A stretch of DNA of 64,000 bases. It comes from an uncultured Clostridia bacterium. GTDB lineage: Bacteria; Bacillota; Clostridia; Oscillospirales; Acutalibacteraceae. The stretch lies in assembly GCA_947630285.1 (NCBI GenBank), contig CANRHD010000005.1, forward strand, positions 42,886 to 106,885, written 5' to 3'. How positions within the stretch are numbered: the first letter of the stretch is position 1; the number at the start of each line of letters is the position of its first letter. Of this stretch, positions 20,707-30,934 are shown piece by piece. A model generated the notes under the pieces. The model made no database searches, had not been told where the DNA came from, and worked only from the letters and a program-made list of their open reading frames with translations. The position numbers and the translations under genes were made by a program.

Positions 20707-23088
20707 TCAGCTCCTCAGCTTTACGCCGATTTTCTCAAGCGCTTTTATCGCTTTGCCGACAGCGGTATCTGCGTCGTCGTCGGTGAGAGTTCTCTCCGCA
20801 GAACGCAGGCTCAGGCTGAACGCAACGCTCTTCATGCCCTTTTCGACCTGTGCGCCCTCATATACATCGAACAGAGAAATGTTTTCAAGCGTCTTTCCTA
20901 TCGACGAGGCTATAAGCTTTTGAAGGGATACCACGGGTATTGCCTTTTCGCATACAAACGCAAGATCCCTCGTAACGGCAGGGAATTTCGGAAGCGCCCT
21001 GTATATTTTTTCCGTTTCCCTGTTATCGAAAAGAACGCCCATGGAAATTTCCGCAATGTAACAGCGAGTACCGATTGAATAGTTGGCGGCAACATTCGGG
21101 TGAACCTCGCCCAAAAGCACGGCCTCCTCACCGTTTACGGAAATTTTTGCGCCCCTGCCCGGGTGCAGATACGGGCAGTCTGTAACCCTTTCAATTTCAA
21201 ATTCCTTTATGCCGACATTTGAAAGCAGGTTTTCGACTATCCCCTTTAACGAGAAATAATCATACTCGCCGCCGTAAAGCCCTATCATTACCTTTTCGGG
21301 TTCGTCGGGCAGTTCCTCATCACCGTTGGAAATGTAAACGGGGCCTATCTCGTAAAGACCTGCCGAGGCGTTTCTGTTGTTGTAGTTCCTTGAAAGGGTC
21401 TGTAACATAGAGGGTACTGCGGTTGTTCTCATAACAGAGGTGTCTTCACCGAGAGGGTTGGAAATTTTTACGCAATTTCTAAGACCGCTGTCCTCGGGAA
21501 GCAGGATTTTGTCAAATTCCTTGGGGCTTATGAAAGTATAAGTGCAGATTTCGGAAAGCCCCTGGGCTATGAGTATATCGTTCACCTTGTTTTCAAGTAT
21601 CTGAAAATCGCTGTATCTTCCGTCAGCAACTCCCGACAGAGCCCTGTCGGGTATTTTGTCGTAGCCGTAGAACCTTGCAATCTCCTCGGAAATATCCGCC
21701 TGATGCTCAATATCGTTCCTGAACGACGGTGCAATAACATTGCCGTCCTTTATCTCAAAGCCGAGCTTTTCAAGTATTTTGCGCTGTTCGTCCGCAGATA
21801 AATCAATGCCTATAAAGTTATTGACCCATTCCGGCTCAAAGGGAAGCGTTACGGGGGTCTTGTCGCTGTGATCGCAGTCAACAACGCCGCCTACGACATC
21901 GCCTGCGTCAAGCATTTCAACAAGCTGAAGCGCCCTTGTAAGTGAACGCAGGCACCCGGTGGCGTCAAGCTCCTTTTCATACCTTGCGGAAGCCTCGGTT
22001 CTCATTGAGAGAGCCTTTGCGGTACGCCTTACGGAAACGCCGTTAAACATAGCGGATTCAAAAACTATGGTGGTTGTATCGTCCATAATTCCCGAATACT
22101 CGCCGCCCATAACGCCTGCAACCGCAACGGGCTTGTTTTCATCGGCAATAACAAGCATTTCCGGTGTCAAATTCCTCTCAACCCCGTCAAGAGTTGTAAT
22201 GCTTTCGCCGTCCTTTGCTCTCCTTACAATTACCTTGTTGCCGTCAAGGTATCGCAGGTCAAATGCGTGCATGGGCTGGCCGAGCTCAAGCATTACAAAG
22301 TTTGTAATATCAACTATATTGTTTATGGGTCTTACTCCGCAGGCACGCAGTCTTTCCCTCATCCATCTCGGCGAAGGCTTAATCCTAACATTCTCAACCA
22401 CTGCGCCCGCATATCTGTAGCAAAGGTCTGGGTCCTTTATTTCAACCGAAAGGAAGTCGTCAACACAGCCATGCGTGTTTTTAACGCTGATTTCGGGCAT
22501 TTTAAGCTCTGCGCCGAAGGTCGCCGCCGCCTCACGGGCAAGCCCCGTTATCGAGAGGCAGTCCGCACGGTTCGATGTGATTTCAAACTCCGTAACGACA
22601 TCGTTAAGGCCGATGGCCTCGTGTATATCCGTGCCGAGCGTTAAATCGCAGTCGTCGCCGAGTACAAAAATACCGTCCTCTACGGCATACGGAAAATCGT
22701 GGCAGGTGAGCCCGAGTTCGCCCAAAGAGCAGAGCATACCGTTTGATTCAAGACCCCTGAGCTTACCCTTTTTGATATGCTGACCGCCGGCAACAAAGCT
22801 GTTGTCCAGCGCCACGGGGACAATATCGCCCGGCTTAAGGTTCTGCGCGCCCGTTATTATCTGTAAATTTTCCTGCTTGCCTACATTTACACGGCAAACC
22901 CAAAGGTGGTCGGAATCGGGGTGCCTTTCAAGGGCCTCCACCCTGCCGACAACAACATTTTTTATCTCCTCGCCCTCGGTTTTAAAGGATTCAACCTTTG
23001 AACCCGAAAGCGTCATTTCATCGGCAAACTGTTTATCGCTTACATTAAGCTCAACATAATCCGATAACCATTTTTTAGATAAATTCAT
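20707..23088 (-). CDS. pheT: phenylalanyl-tRNA synthetase beta subunit
   Basis: VVGRVEALERHPDSDHLWVCRVNVG, ITSNRADCLSITGLAREAAA, LPAFPAVTRDLAF-type C-term (LPKFPAVTRDLAFVC). Confidence 0.98.
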   Translation of the reverse strand: MNLSKKWLSDYVELNVSDKQFADEMTLSGSKVESFKTEGEEIKNVVVGRVEALERHPDSDHLWVCRVNVGKQENLQIITGAQNLKPGDIVPVALDNSFVAGGQHIKKGKLRGLESNGMLCSLGELGLTCHDFPYAVEDGIFVLGDDCDLTLGTDIHEAIGLNDVVTEFEITSNRADCLSITGLAREAAATFGAELKMPEISVKNTHGCVDDFLSVEIKDPDLCYRYAGAVVENVRIKPSPRWMRERLRACGVRPINNIVDITNFVMLELGQPMHAFDLRYLDGNKVIVRRAKDGESITTLDGVERNLTPEMLVIADENKPVAVAGVMGGEYSGIMDDTTTIVFESAMFNGVSVRRTAKALSMRTEASARYEKELDATGCLRSLTRALQLVEMLDAGDVVGGVVDCDHSDKTPVTLPFEPEWVNNFIGIDLSADEQRKILEKLGFEIKDGNVIAPSFRNDIEHQADISEEIARFYGYDKIPDRALSGVADGRYSDFQILENKVNDILIAQGLSEICTYTFISPKEFDKILLPEDSGLRNCVKISNPLGEDTSVMRTTAVPSMLQTLSRNYNNRNASAGLYEIGPVYISNGDEELPDEPEKVMIGLYGGEYDYFSLKGIVENLLSNVGIKEFEIERVTDCPYLHPGRGAKISVNGEEAVLLGEVHPNVAANYSIGTRCYIAEISMGVLFDNRETEKIYRALPKFPAVTRDLAFVCEKAIPVVSLQKLIASSIGKTLENISLFDVYEGAQVEKGMKSVAFSLSLRSAERTLTDDDADTAVGKAIKALEKIGVKLRS

Positions 23089-23100
23089 CTTGACACCCCC

Positions 23101-24120
23101 TTAAAACTGACTCAAGAAGCGCATATCGTTTTCAAACAGCAAGCGCATATCTTCGATATTAAACCTGAACATTGTAAGTCTTTCAAGCCCTATGCCGAAA
23201 GCATAGCCCGAATATTTTTCGGCGTCAACTCCGCCGTTCTGCAAAACCTTGGGGTGAACCATACCGCCGCCGAGGATTTCTACCCAGCCCTCGCCCTTGC
23301 ACATGGGACAGCCCTTGCCGCCGCATTTAAAGCAGGTAACATCCATTTCGCACGACGGCTCCGTAAACGGGAAATGGTGCGGCCTTAATCTAATCTCCGT
23401 GTTTTCACCGTAAAGGCGTTTAGCAAACTGCATAAGGTTGCCCTTAAGGTCACCCATCGTAATGCCCTCGTCAACAACAAGCCCCTCAATCTGGTGGAAA
23501 TAGGGAGAGTGCGTTGCGTCCACGGCGTCCGAACGGTAAACTCTGCCCGGAGCAATTATCCTGATAGGCGGCTTCTGCTTTTCCATTACCCTTATCTGAA
23601 CAGGCGAAGTCTGGGTTCTCAAAAGCATTTTGTCCGTAATATAAAATGTGTCCTGAGTATCCCTTGCAGGATGGTCGGGCGGAAGATTGAGAGCCTCAAA
23701 GTTGTAATAATCCCATTCGACCTCGGGACCGGAGGCAATTTGAAAGCCCATACCTATGAAAATATCCTTAACCTCGTCAAGGACTATCGAAAGCGGATGC
23801 TTGTGCCCGAGCGGCTTGCTCTCGCCGGGGAGGGTTACATCAATGGTTTCCGCCGCCAATTTAAGCTCCTGTTCCTTTACCTTCAGCTCTGCGGTTTTTT
23901 CCTTGAGCATTTGCTCGATATTCTGCCTTACCTCGTTGGCAAGCTGACCCATTTTGGGTCTTTCCTCTGCGGTAAGCGTACCCATCTGCTTGAGAATTGC
24001 GGTAAGCTCGCCCTTTTTGCCCAAGACCTGTACTCTGAAATTTTCAAGCTCCTGAATACTTGAAAGCTTCGTCAATTCGGCCCTTGCACGCTCATGGATT
24101 TTGTTGAGCTGTTCTTTCAT
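23101..24120 (-). CDS. pheS: phenylalanyl-tRNA synthetase alpha subunit
   Basis: GKKGELTAILKQMG, HPLSIVLDEVKDIFIGMGF, PARDTQDTFY, LLRTQTSPVQIR, GIGLERLTM. Confidence 0.98.
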   Translation of the reverse strand: MKEQLNKIHERARAELTKLSSIQELENFRVQVLGKKGELTAILKQMGTLTAEERPKMGQLANEVRQNIEQMLKEKTAELKVKEQELKLAAETIDVTLPGESKPLGHKHPLSIVLDEVKDIFIGMGFQIASGPEVEWDYYNFEALNLPPDHPARDTQDTFYITDKMLLRTQTSPVQIRVMEKQKPPIRIIAPGRVYRSDAVDATHSPYFHQIEGLVVDEGITMGDLKGNLMQFAKRLYGENTEIRLRPHHFPFTEPSCEMDVTCFKCGGKGCPMCKGEGWVEILGGGMVHPKVLQNGGVDAEKYSGYAFGIGLERLTMFRFNIEDMRLLFENDMRFLSQF

Positions 24121-24159
24121 GGTCTTCACCCTTTCAATATGATAAATAAAAATTTACAA

Positions 24160-24370
24160 AACAAAAACCCCGTCCTAAAAGGGACGGAGTAAAATTCCGC
24201 TGTACCACCCGATTAAAAAGAACAAACATTCCCTGCCCTGTAACGGGGGCGCCGTTACGGCCTACTTGCGTTTCAGCCGTACCACTCCAAAGCGAAATTT
24301 CAAAACGGGGCAATATTAAATGCGCTCACAGCCCTCGGCGCACTCTCTCTTGAATAAACGAACCCCGAAT
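24160..24370 (-). promoter_or_regulatory. T-box leader of pheST, probable tRNA-Phe specifier
   Basis: Minus strand GGGTGGTACAGCGG followed by terminator gtcccttttaggacggggttttt; candidate UUC specifier in aaaTTTCGctttgg. Confidence 0.88.
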
Positions 24371-24576
24371 TTACTAAACTTTTTCATTGTGTTTTCGGAT
24401 TAATATTGTATAAATAGTATAGCATAAAATATTTTTTTTGCAAGTAAAATTTTCTTTTGCCGATTTTATATAAATTTTTGTGAAAAATAAAAATAATCGG
24501 GCGTTTTACTTGAAAAAATTTGTCAAATAGTATAAAATAAATTGATAAATAAATTTTAGTAAATTTGAGGTGCAAA

Positions 24577-25410
24577 ATGAATAAGAATTGGATGGACGGC
24601 AAAACCGTCATCATTACCGGCGCTTCGGGCGGTATGGGTAAAGGCGTGGCGGAAAAGCTTATTAAAGAGCATGGCTGTACGGTTATCGGTATTGCAAGAA
24701 GCGAAGAGAAGATGAAAAAGGTTGTTGCCGAACTGGGCGATTACAAGGACAAATTCACCTACAAGCTTTTTGATGTATCGGTTGAAAAGAATTGGCTTGA
24801 ATTTGCGGACTATCTCAAGGAGAACTCGATAAAGCCCGATATTTTGATTAACAACGCCGGTATTCTGCCTAAGTTTGACAGGTTTCAGAATTACACGGTT
24901 GAATACATAGAAAAAGCTATGAATATAAACTTCTATTCGGCGGTTTATTCAATTCATACTCTACTGCCCCTGTTGCTTGAGTCGCCCTCGCCGGCGATTA
25001 TCAATGTCGATTCCTCTGCGGCGCTTATGACGCTTGCCGGCACATCGGTTTATTCCGCTTCAAAGGCGGCTCTTAAATCCCTTTCGGAGGCTCTCAGGGA
25101 GGAGCTGAGAGGCAAATGTTATGTCGGCATAGTTTGCCCCGGCTTTACAAAAACCGATATTTTCAGGGATCAGAGCGCTTCGGACGCAAAGGGTCAGAAA
25201 ATGCTCAATATGGTAAGCACCTCGTGCGAACGAATGGTTAAGATGATTATGAACGATATAAAAACCAAAAAGCCCCTTGGCGTTCACGGCTTCGATGCGG
25301 CTTTTATGAACTATTTCGGCAGGATACTGCCCGTACAGGGCGGCAGGCTTTTCTCCGCCGTTATGAAAGCGTCTAAAATGCCGTTATTCGACCCGGTGTT
25401 TAAGGATTAA
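24577..25410 (+). CDS. short-chain dehydrogenase/reductase
   Basis: TGASGGMGKG, NNAG, YSASKAAL motifs. Confidence 0.92.
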   Translation: MNKNWMDGKTVIITGASGGMGKGVAEKLIKEHGCTVIGIARSEEKMKKVVAELGDYKDKFTYKLFDVSVEKNWLEFADYLKENSIKPDILINNAGILPKFDRFQNYTVEYIEKAMNINFYSAVYSIHTLLPLLLESPSPAIINVDSSAALMTLAGTSVYSASKAALKSLSEALREELRGKCYVGIVCPGFTKTDIFRDQSASDAKGQKMLNMVSTSCERMVKMIMNDIKTKKPLGVHGFDAAFMNYFGRILPVQGGRLFSAVMKASKMPLFDPVFKD

Positions 25411-25460
25411 TTGGGAATTTGGGGATTTATCCCTGTAAAATAATATTTTGGAGGCTCAAA

Positions 25461-26486
25461 ATGAAAGTATTTATGATTGGCGGCACAGGTCTTCTCGGCT
25501 GTGAGGCTGCAACAACCCTTATCAAAAGAGGGCATCAGGTAAAAAGCGTCGCTCTTCCTCCCCTTCCGGAGGGCGCTCCCATTCCCGAGGAAATGGAAAT
25601 CATCTTTGGCGACATCAACAAGAAAACCGATGATGAAATCGAAGCTATGCTTGAAGGCTGTGATGTTTTCATCTTTGCCGCCGGAGTTGACGAGAGAGTT
25701 GAATTCCCGGCGCCTGTTATGGACTATTACTACAAGTTCAACATCGCTCCGCTTGAAAGAATTTTCCCGCTCTGCAAAAAGGCAGGCGTAAAGAGGGCTG
25801 TTGTTCTGGGTTCATATTTCGCATATCTTCACAAAATCAGACCCGAAATGAAGCTTACCGAAAGAAATCCTTATATGAAATCCCGTATCGAGCAGGAAAA
25901 GGTTTGTGAAAACGCCTGTGACGAGAATTTCTCAGCCTGCGTTCTTGAGCTCCCCTATATTTTCGGTACACAGCCCGGCAGAAAACCTGTTTGGACGGTT
26001 CTTATCGAGCAGATTGAATTTATGGACAAATGGCCCTGCACCATGTATCCCAAGGGAGGTACGGCAATGCTCACCTGCCGTCAGGTTGGCCAGGTAATTG
26101 CCGGCGCCGCCGAAAACAAGGCAGGCAAGACAGGCTTTGAGGCTATCCCGATAGGCATGTATAATATGAAGTGGCCAGAATTCCTTTCGATAGTATTTGA
26201 CGCAAGAGGAATGCACGGCAGAAAGATACTTACCGTTGCGCCCTGGATGATGAGAATAGGCATGGGCAAAGTTGTTAAGGACTATAAAAAGAGGGGCATT
26301 GATTCAGGCATGGATCCCATGCAGTTGCCCGACATTATGGACTACGATCTCTTTATCGACAAAAAATATTGCCTTGAGCTCGGCGTTGAAGAGGACGACA
26401 TTAAGGCGGCCATTACAGACTCCATAAAGGTTTCGCAGGCCGCATTTGACGGAAAAGTAAAGCTCCTTGAAATGAAGGGCGAATAA
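25461..26486 (+). CDS. NAD-dependent epimerase/dehydratase family protein
   Basis: MKVFMIGGTGLLGCEAATTL Rossmann start; RBS GGAGG. Confidence 0.88.
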   Translation: MKVFMIGGTGLLGCEAATTLIKRGHQVKSVALPPLPEGAPIPEEMEIIFGDINKKTDDEIEAMLEGCDVFIFAAGVDERVEFPAPVMDYYYKFNIAPLERIFPLCKKAGVKRAVVLGSYFAYLHKIRPEMKLTERNPYMKSRIEQEKVCENACDENFSACVLELPYIFGTQPGRKPVWTVLIEQIEFMDKWPCTMYPKGGTAMLTCRQVGQVIAGAAENKAGKTGFEAIPIGMYNMKWPEFLSIVFDARGMHGRKILTVAPWMMRIGMGKVVKDYKKRGIDSGMDPMQLPDIMDYDLFIDKKYCLELGVEEDDIKAAITDSIKVSQAAFDGKVKLLEMKGE

Positions 26487-26507
26487 TTAAAGCTATACGG
26501 TAAACAT

Positions 26508-26817
26508 AAACGGACAGTCTTTCGGCTGTCCGTTTTCAGTTTGTCGGTAAATTGTTTTTAAACATTAAAATTTAAAGTTTTCGGCCGCCTTTTACAAAAG
26601 GACGGTGGGGTCGAGGGGCAAAGCCCTCGGCGCAGTCCGCAGACTGCGAAATTCTTATACTCAAAAAAGCGCAGGAGGGGAGCAAAACAGTTCGGTGAAC
26701 TGTTTTGCGTTGGGGAACCCTCGCCGGGGGTTCCCCGGAAGTTTATATTTTTATGCAAGTCAGATAAAGCCTGCTTTTTCTACATGCCAAAACGGACAGT
26801 CTTTCGGCTGTCCGTTT
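26508..26817 (+). mobile_element. dispersed hairpin element copy C (26537-26788) between duplicated terminators (26508-26535 and 26789-26817)
   Basis: Core homologous to A, B and D; aaacggacagtctttcggctgtccgttt on both sides. Confidence 0.85.
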
Positions 26818-26832
26818 GTCTGTTTTGTGCAA

Positions 26833-29463
26833 TTACTTAATTACGCTTAAATTTTGTGAGGGTAAATACTCCTCGCATATTACTCCGTTGTCGTAGACGA
26901 TATAAACATATCTGCCGTTGTCGCCCGTAACTCCGCTGAAGAACGGTACGCATTTTGAAACAATCTGCTCCGCCTTCCTTTGGTCGGTGATTTTATTGAA
27001 TTTAACCTCGGAGCCGTCAATAAGCTTGTTAAACATCTCTCTGAGCGTTATTTTGTAACTGCTGTCCATATCGTAGGCATTATCCGATGTCCAGAAGCAG
27101 TAAGTAAAGTAGCTTCCCGTAAAGGAATCGTTAAATTCAAATACATATGATTCGCCCCTGGGTATATAGTACCTATATCTATCGCTGTTTTTGTTGCCGT
27201 TTTCGGTCAATTTGTCAAGCTCGTTTACCGCAAGCTTCGTCAGGTTGATTTTTGAATCGGCATAGTAAACCTCTTTGACCTTTGCGTTAAACGGAACAGT
27301 CTCGTAGCCGTTATCCTTTAAGAACTTAATAGTGTTGGTCATTTCGGGATAGATGTAAATACAACTGCCGACTGCGCCCGTATTATACTTTTTGTTAAGC
27401 TCGTTATAGAGGGTTTTATTACTGTCGGAATATGGGTCGCCGTAGTTTATATCGGCATCCTGCTTTCGGTTCAGGTCGCCGTACATTGAAGCATATTCCT
27501 CGTCAAGATAGTACGCACAGTAGGTGTTGTCGTTGAATGTAAGTGCGGCGAGCGGACGGCTCGTGTTATTGTAGAATTTGTCATACGGGAGCTTAATTAA
27601 ATCCTCATAAAGCGCCTTGCAGAGGGCTTTGGTGTCCGCAATCGGTTCTGTGGAGTAGCCTGCGCCCTCGTTGCTGCGCACAAAGCCCGTATACATCGAG
27701 CTGTTGCCGATGTAGTGCCATGCCCGTTCGGTAAACTGTCCGTTATGGAATAAGTCGCTGTATCTCTGAGGGTCGTTATAATCGTAACTCAAATCGTCAC
27801 CGCTGTCAGTTTCGCCCACAATGGAGCTTGTATCGGGCTGTTCGCAGAGTGCGGCTTTAAGGAAGTTCTTGTAGTATTTCGAGTCGTAAATCTGCCTTGA
27901 AATCTTCTCGGCGGTATCAAGGTCGTAAATTACGAACTCCCTCTGTATTATCTTGCCGTTTTTAAGGACAATATTAAAGGTGTAATCGTTGTAAAAGTAA
28001 AGGTCGTCGCCCAAAACTTCGCTGCCGTCATTCGACTCGGATTTTTTGTATTTGCTTTCCTTGGCAGAGTTGAAAATCTCGGTGATAAGCTTAATATCCT
28101 CTGCGTCCTTGCTCGAATAGCCTGCGCCTGCTTCAAGAGTTGCGGCAGGAAATCTGCCCGAGAAATAATTGAATATATCGTGTCTGTCATGAATATCCAT
28201 GGATACAAGCTTTATTTCGCTCGTATCGGGCAGTCTGTTGTATGTTCCGAAATACTCGGACGAAACAAATACGATGCAGAAAATCGTAATCGCAAACATA
28301 AAGGCAAAGACGGGCAGTCTGCGGAGAGTGGGCTTTAACTTTCTTATCATTATAAGCTCGCCGAGCAGGAAAGCGATGATAAGAATTACGAAAAGTACTG
28401 CGGTGGTAAGCCAGGTGTTGTGGAAGAAAACCGTATTGGAGCCGTACAAAGCGTTAAATATGGGTTCTGCGGCGGCAAGGAAAGCAAAGCTGTATACCGC
28501 AATGCCGTTAATCGCCGTTGCAACGCCGAATTTTCCGAATGAGTTTGAGTTTTCCGCCTTGCGCCTGTTCATAAGCGTGAAGCCGATGGCAATTAACGCC
28601 ATGGATACTATAAGCCAGAAAATCAACGGTGCAAGCAAATCGAAATCGACCGCCATATCCTTGGGAACTTCCTTGCCGCAGAGGAGCTCGGAAAGTCTGT
28701 CTATCGGAGTGATAGACTGGTCATTTGACATACGCTCAACATTAAGATCGCACACAAAGGTAAAGGGACAAAGCAGATTGAAAAGCATGCCTATCTTGGT
28801 GTAGCCTTCCATGCCGTAAAATCCGTTAAGCATAGAGTACTTGAGCTCGCCCACGGCGTTTACGAAAAGGAACGGGAAGAGCGAGGTCGAAGCGCTTGTT
28901 AAAACAGCTTCGATAATCGAACCCGAAACGGTTGAGGCGAACGCCCCTATGGTAAGGCCGGAAAGACCGCTTGTAAACAACACAAGGAAGAAATAGAAAA
29001 ACAAATTAATCAAATGCTTACTGTAGCCGAAAACGCTTATGTTGACAAAAAGCGTAATTGTAAGGGGAACTGTTACCGCAATGAAAATAGTCAGCATTGC
29101 CGCAAAAATTCTGTTAAAAAACAGCCTTGAACGGGTGATGCCCATGCTGAAATAAACATTTACGCTGTTTTTTGAGAACATAAACCTGAAAAGGATTATG
29201 GCGGTAAGTATTCCGCAGCAAACCATACCGGCAACTATCATAAAGGAGTCAACCATCATAGCATTGCCGAAGTACGATATAATCGGGCCGTTTTCCGCAA
29301 TCGTTTGCTTTAAGGTGTCGGAATTAACGAACTTGATAACCGGAATGGTGAAATAGGTCAGCAAAACTATGAGTGCTATGACAGAATAAGGGCAGGCTTT
29401 TAAAAGACTTCTTGCAAAATCTTTTCTGTCTGCTTTATCATTCGAATATCTTAGTGATGTCAT
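26833..29463 (-). CDS. ABC transporter permease (large multi-TM protein)
   Basis: multiple TM segments; overlaps ATPase gene in GntR-ABC operon. Confidence 0.8.
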   Translation of the reverse strand: MTSLRYSNDKADRKDFARSLLKACPYSVIALIVLLTYFTIPVIKFVNSDTLKQTIAENGPIISYFGNAMMVDSFMIVAGMVCCGILTAIILFRFMFSKNSVNVYFSMGITRSRLFFNRIFAAMLTIFIAVTVPLTITLFVNISVFGYSKHLINLFFYFFLVLFTSGLSGLTIGAFASTVSGSIIEAVLTSASTSLFPFLFVNAVGELKYSMLNGFYGMEGYTKIGMLFNLLCPFTFVCDLNVERMSNDQSITPIDRLSELLCGKEVPKDMAVDFDLLAPLIFWLIVSMALIAIGFTLMNRRKAENSNSFGKFGVATAINGIAVYSFAFLAAAEPIFNALYGSNTVFFHNTWLTTAVLFVILIIAFLLGELIMIRKLKPTLRRLPVFAFMFAITIFCIVFVSSEYFGTYNRLPDTSEIKLVSMDIHDRHDIFNYFSGRFPAATLEAGAGYSSKDAEDIKLITEIFNSAKESKYKKSESNDGSEVLGDDLYFYNDYTFNIVLKNGKIIQREFVIYDLDTAEKISRQIYDSKYYKNFLKAALCEQPDTSSIVGETDSGDDLSYDYNDPQRYSDLFHNGQFTERAWHYIGNSSMYTGFVRSNEGAGYSTEPIADTKALCKALYEDLIKLPYDKFYNNTSRPLAALTFNDNTYCAYYLDEEYASMYGDLNRKQDADINYGDPYSDSNKTLYNELNKKYNTGAVGSCIYIYPEMTNTIKFLKDNGYETVPFNAKVKEVYYADSKINLTKLAVNELDKLTENGNKNSDRYRYYIPRGESYVFEFNDSFTGSYFTYCFWTSDNAYDMDSSYKITLREMFNKLIDGSEVKFNKITDQRKAEQIVSKCVPFFSGVTGDNGRYVYIVYDNGVICEEYLPSQNLSVIK

Positions 29464-30337
29464 ATTTCTTATCCTCCATTTCGTTTAAGAATACTTCTTC
29501 CATAGTCAGCTGATATTCGTCAATAGCTATCGGACCGAGCGCATTGAGCTTTGCTTTTTCGCTTTCGCTGTCGCCCTCGAAAATAATCATCGCTATTTTA
29601 CCGTCTATATCTATGGACTTGTATTTTATCCGGCTGAAATCGCTTTCGCTTATTTCACGGTTAAATATCACACGGACCTTGGAATAGTTCTGTGAAATAT
29701 CGTAAACGGAGCAGTTCATTGTAAGGCGCTTGCCGTTTATGAGTCCTACATGGTCGCAGAGGTTTGAAAGCTCCGAAAGGTTGTGCGAAGAGATGATAAG
29801 CGACGCTTCGTTTTCGGCGATGTACTCAACGAAGAGCTTTTTGGTTATTTCCTTTTTCTGAGGGTCAAGCCCGTCAAAAGTCTCGTCAAGCAAAAGGTAT
29901 TTCGGGTGTGCGGAAAGCCCTAAAATAATCTCGGTCTGCCTTTGCATACCCTTTGAAAATCCCCTTATTCTTTTCTTTCGGTCAAGCCCGAATACCCCCA
30001 GCAGGTTTTCAAAGGTCTTAAAACTGAAATTCGGATAGTAGTCCGAGTAAAACTTCGCCATGGATTTCGGAGTTGCGTTTATGGGGAAATAGAGGTCGTC
30101 GGGGATATAGAACATATCCTTTCTTATATCGTCGTTGTCGAAAACATACTGCCCTCCCATAAGAATGTCGCCCTCGTCCGCCCTGTAGATGCCGGCGGCC
30201 GTTTTCAGCAGGGTCGTTTTGCCTGCGCCGTTGTAGCCGATAAGGCCGTAAATGGAGGACGGCTCAACATTAAAAGTAATGTTTTCAACCGCAACATAGT
30301 CGTCAAACTTTTTTGTTACGCCGTTAAATTCAATCAC
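29438..30337 (-). CDS. ABC transporter ATP-binding protein
   Basis: GYNGAGKTTLLKTAAG Walker A, LLLDETFDGLDP Walker B. Confidence 0.95.
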   Translation of the reverse strand: MIEFNGVTKKFDDYVAVENITFNVEPSSIYGLIGYNGAGKTTLLKTAAGIYRADEGDILMGGQYVFDNDDIRKDMFYIPDDLYFPINATPKSMAKFYSDYYPNFSFKTFENLLGVFGLDRKKRIRGFSKGMQRQTEIILGLSAHPKYLLLDETFDGLDPQKKEITKKLFVEYIAENEASLIISSHNLSELSNLCDHVGLINGKRLTMNCSVYDISQNYSKVRVIFNREISESDFSRIKYKSIDIDGKIAMIIFEGDSESEKAKLNALGPIAIDEYQLTMEEVFLNEMEDKKYDITKIFE

Positions 30338-30716
30338 CTTTTACATCTCCTTTATAAATATTTTCAATAAGTTCTGTAATTTCTTCTTTTTTTGCGCCCA
30401 TTGCCTTTGCAGATTTAACACAGTTCGATATTTCGTCAAAAATATCCTTGCAGAAATTTCGGGCAGATGTGTTGTCTGATACGAATATTCCCTTTCCGGC
30501 TATTGAATAAGTTACTCCCTCGCTTTCAAGCTCCGAAAGAGCCCTCTTTAAGGTGTTTATGTTTATTGAAAGCTGTGAGGAAAGCTGTCTCAGTGAGGGA
30601 AGTTGATCATCGGCCTTAAGTTCGCCTCGGCTTATGGCAAGCTTGATTTCTTTTTTTATCTGCTCGTATATCGGCGTCCTTGAGTGATAATCAATTAAAA
30701 TATTCAAAAACAGCAC
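30330..30716 (-). CDS. GntR family regulator (YtrA-like)
   Basis: TPIYEQIKKEIKLAISRGELKADDQLPSLRQLSSQLSININTLKRALSELESEG. Confidence 0.92.
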   Translation of the reverse strand: MLFLNILIDYHSRTPIYEQIKKEIKLAISRGELKADDQLPSLRQLSSQLSININTLKRALSELESEGVTYSIAGKGIFVSDNTSARNFCKDIFDEISNCVKSAKAMGAKKEEITELIENIYKGDVKGD

Positions 30717-30844
30717 CTCCTTTGTAAGTTACACGTTCCGTAATAACTGTGATATTACAATTAGCACAGTTATATAATAGCCCACCGAAAATAATTTGTC
30801 AATATGTTTTTTATAATTTTTTTAACGCTTTTTACCGCAAACTA

Positions 30845-30875
30845 AAAACGGACAGCCGAAAGACCGTCCGTTTTA
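30845..30875 (-). terminator. intrinsic terminator downstream of cstA
   Basis: aaaacggacggtctttcggctgtccgttttt on minus strand. Confidence 0.75.
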
Positions 30876-30934
30876 AGATAAACTGTTTTTGAAAAATTAA
30901 AAGTTTTGTTAAAGCCTGTACTTTATTTTAGCTT

